Part shown: positions 61,767-64,000 of the stretch, piece by piece
Numbering within the stretch: position 1 is the stretch's first letter
Layout of the letters: the number at the start of each line of letters is the position of its first letter
Assembly (NCBI GenBank): GCA_036873755.1
Contig: JAVTVY010037103.1
Coordinates: 1 to 64,000 of the forward strand
DNA length: 64,000 nt
From: Hanleya hanleyi
Taxonomy: Eukaryota; Mollusca; Polyplacophora; Lepidopleurida; Hanleyidae
Direction: 5' to 3'
Position numbers and translations under genes: made by a program
Notes under the pieces: generated by a model
Told to the model about the DNA's origin: nothing
Databases searched by the model: none
The model's input: the letters and a program-made list of their open reading frames with translations, nothing else

Positions 61767-63101
61767 TAAAGGTGAACTGCAAAGCTTTTAATTTTATCTA
61801 AAACGTTGCTTATATACATCTCGTCTTATGTGACATAACTTTTATACGTTTTTGGGGCAAATATATTTTGCAAAATTGTACTAATAACAATATTTAAGTT
61901 ATCCTGTTAAAAATCCGTCTTGAAAACTTGCATCGCTTGTCTCTCTTGGTTTGTAAAACGTTATGACATTATAGCGGTTTTATTTAAATGTGACGTCATG
62001 CTACGTCGGAGGAATGAGCGAGGACCACTATAACGTCATGACGTTCCAAAAACAACGGGAGGCAAGCGACGACATTTTTAAAGTTCTGGCCCTCGTTTTC
62101 TGGTACATTTTGACTTCTCATATACCCAAAATAAAACAATAACCCACAGGTGTTTGGCAAGCTAATTAGCTGGGGGGTATTGTCAACAATAGATCGGACA
62201 AGGTGAATCACTGAAGTAAGACCTCCTCTCGATCATCCGTATATTTTCACAGAAATTAGCCCACCTCTATATTTCACCTATTTATTCTTTAGAGGTTAAT
62301 TCTTCATGTTACCATCCAAAGATTCGCATAATCCATCAATTATGAGTGGTAAATCGTCCAAATACTCTGAATTTTAGCATCCAGACAACTTCCGTTACAA
62401 CTTCGGCCAAACTCGGCAATCTCCGTTTTATTGCAGCACCGATATCAACCCTGGATATATTCACGGGTTTTATCCAAACAGGTCTCTACCAGTGCAAACA
62501 ATCTTTACCATCTGTACAACGATCTCCAGCAGCTAATATTACGGGGTTATGAGCAGTGGTACATAACGAATAAAATTATGAAATGGATGAAATTAAAAAT
62601 GGATGGAATTAAAAAATAATAAGACGTAGAGATTTGTTTGAATAAAGAGCGTGATATTGCAGCTGCTACGGAAAAACGGCGAGACTTGAATCAAGAAACT
62701 GAACGGAGATTGCCGAGTTGGCCGAAGTTGTAACGGAAGTTGTCTGGACGCTAAAATTCAGCGTGTTTGGACGATTTACCACAAATAATTGATGGATTAC
62801 GAGAATCTTTGGATGGTAGCATGAAGAGTTAACCTCTAAAGAATAAAATAGGAGGTGAAATATAGAGGTACATGTAGGCTAATTTCTGTGAAAATGTATA
62901 CGGATGATCGAGAGGTCGTACTTTAGTGATTCACCTTGTCCAATCTATTGTTGACGATACCCCCCAGCCAATTAACTTGCAAACACCTGTGCAATAACCC
63001 ACAGAACTATTACCGGTATCACACATATTTGTAACAATTATAGAAGTTCTTGTTTTATGACATTTTAACAGAACATTGGAAAGCTTTTCAGTTCACCTTT
63101 A
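61767..63101. mobile_element. Large foldback element, about 300 bp inner arms
   Basis: TAAAGGTGAACTG at the left is mirrored by CAGTTCACCTTTA at the right. The inner arms 62137-62430 and 62690-62998 are long near-perfect inverted copies (for example CAACTTCCGTTACAACTTCG against CGAAGTTGTAACGGAAGTTG), separated by about 260 bp. The ends resemble those of the TTAA element at 36800. No transposase was seen. Confidence 0.75.
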
Positions 63102-64000
63102 GGGATGTCCGCTGGTGGTATATCAAGTAATTAACTTTTGGAATATTGTGTGTTGTTGCATGCATTCATAATTGTGTAATATGAGAAAAAACGAAGAAAA
63201 AAATATAGATCGGTGTGCATTTTTTAACTGTAGACACTGTTAAGTGAACCATGGAGCCTACTATAGAGGCTCCATGAGTACGTGAACTGACCCTTGTTCC
63301 ATTTGATAACCTAGAAAACATAGGGAATAGCCCTGGTTTTGAAGCCTATTCATGAAAAAATCATATAAATAGTATTTAACTTTTCTTTTATTCTAACTGT
63401 TTGAAGACAATCACATTGTCTATCAAAATTTATCAATTTGGATGAATGTTGCTGCACAAAATTTTCAGTTGGAAGACTTAACTCTTTCCCTCATATAAGC
63501 GGGTTTTGACGACTTGTGTAGATCCTCATGTAGCGTGTTTTGACGAGTGTTCGCCTAACTCATGAAGACGGATTTTGACGAGTCACTTGATTTCCCATGT
63601 GGTCGATTATTCTTGCAATTTTTGGCGTTTACTTTGAGTAAAACCTAATTAAAACTATACGTTTTCAGAAAGCCAAAATCAGGCCTCTCGTTTTAAGGCG
63701 CACGATCGCGCTCCCGCACCTTCGCGCTGCTGAACTTGGAACTAGGTGCGCGACTATAGCGCACCTGGCATTTCGCGGTCGTTAAAAAACAGTAAACGCA
63801 GCTAAATTCATTACCAACTTACGTGTGCCATTAACTGCCTTCCGACAGCAATGCATGTGTTTACATCCGGTTAAATGGTCAGCGGTCGAAATAACGCCTG
63901 CCTACCTGCCGCCGGCAAGTGAATATTTCCAGCGACAACTTGTCTTGCAAAAAAAATCTACCTGTCGCATGCGGCAAGTAGGATTTTATATAGCAAAAAC
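63102..64000. other. No gene recognised
   Basis: AT-rich sequence turns GC-richer after 63680. A tandem phrase 'gacgagt..' with 'cgtgttttgacga' occurs at 63500-63580. The last 110 bp hold CCTGCCGCCGGCAAGTGA and TACCTGTCGCATGCGGCAAG, probably one end of another TIR element cut by the window edge. Confidence 0.4.

Overview
The window looks like lophotrochozoan, probably molluscan (gastropod-like), nuclear DNA. It is AT-rich and intron-rich and holds two conserved metazoan genes embedded in dense transposable elements. The taxon call rests on a gastropod-type SINE with an (ACTC)n tail, HINE/Helentron-like 150-160 bp tandem cores, and DIRS retrotransposons; it is an inference.

Genes. The 3' half of PAN3, the pseudokinase subunit of the PAN2-PAN3 deadenylase, lies on the + strand as seven coding exons from 5178 to the stop at 25474. 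Its 5' exons lie left of the window. The complete 3' part of a sterol regulatory element-binding protein gene (SREBP/SREBF) lies on the - strand as sixteen phase-consistent exons from 57579 down to the stop at 37934, about 1,093 residues. A possible first coding exon ends at 59118. The two genes converge tail to tail.

Layout. 1-3556: decayed right part of a DIRS element (copy C), with a tRNA-Ala-like gene. 3557-4800: foldback element, degenerate tandem repeat, telomere-like repeat, end of a Harbinger MITE. 5178-5990: two PAN3 exons. 6401-21804: an old DIRS element (copy B) filling one PAN3 intron. It is interrupted by a younger DIRS element (copy A, 6666-13442, gag intact, pol frameshifted), by a tandem array and by a TIR transposon. 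21877-25474: five more PAN3 exons with MITEs and a 21 bp minisatellite in the introns. 25475 to about 29500: probable PAN3 3' UTR. 31260-37286: intergenic repeats (Helentron-like array, nested MITE/SINE, tRNA-derived SINE, a SINE-like element, a TTAA transposon). 37380-57579: SREBP with repeat-filled introns. 59.1-60.1 kb: possible SREBP 5' region. 60637-64000: transposons, including a large inverted repeat.

The most interesting non-genic signal is a set of transposons with 5'-CAG...CTG-3' termini. Four have perfect 5 bp target duplications and a fifth has an imperfect one. Several have repeated subterminal motifs, and two share internal sequence. Other points of interest are textbook DIRS split inverted repeats with internal complementary regions, and a 440-460 bp element with 10-11 bp duplications and no poly(A) or TIR. 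All calls come from reading the sequence; no database search was run.
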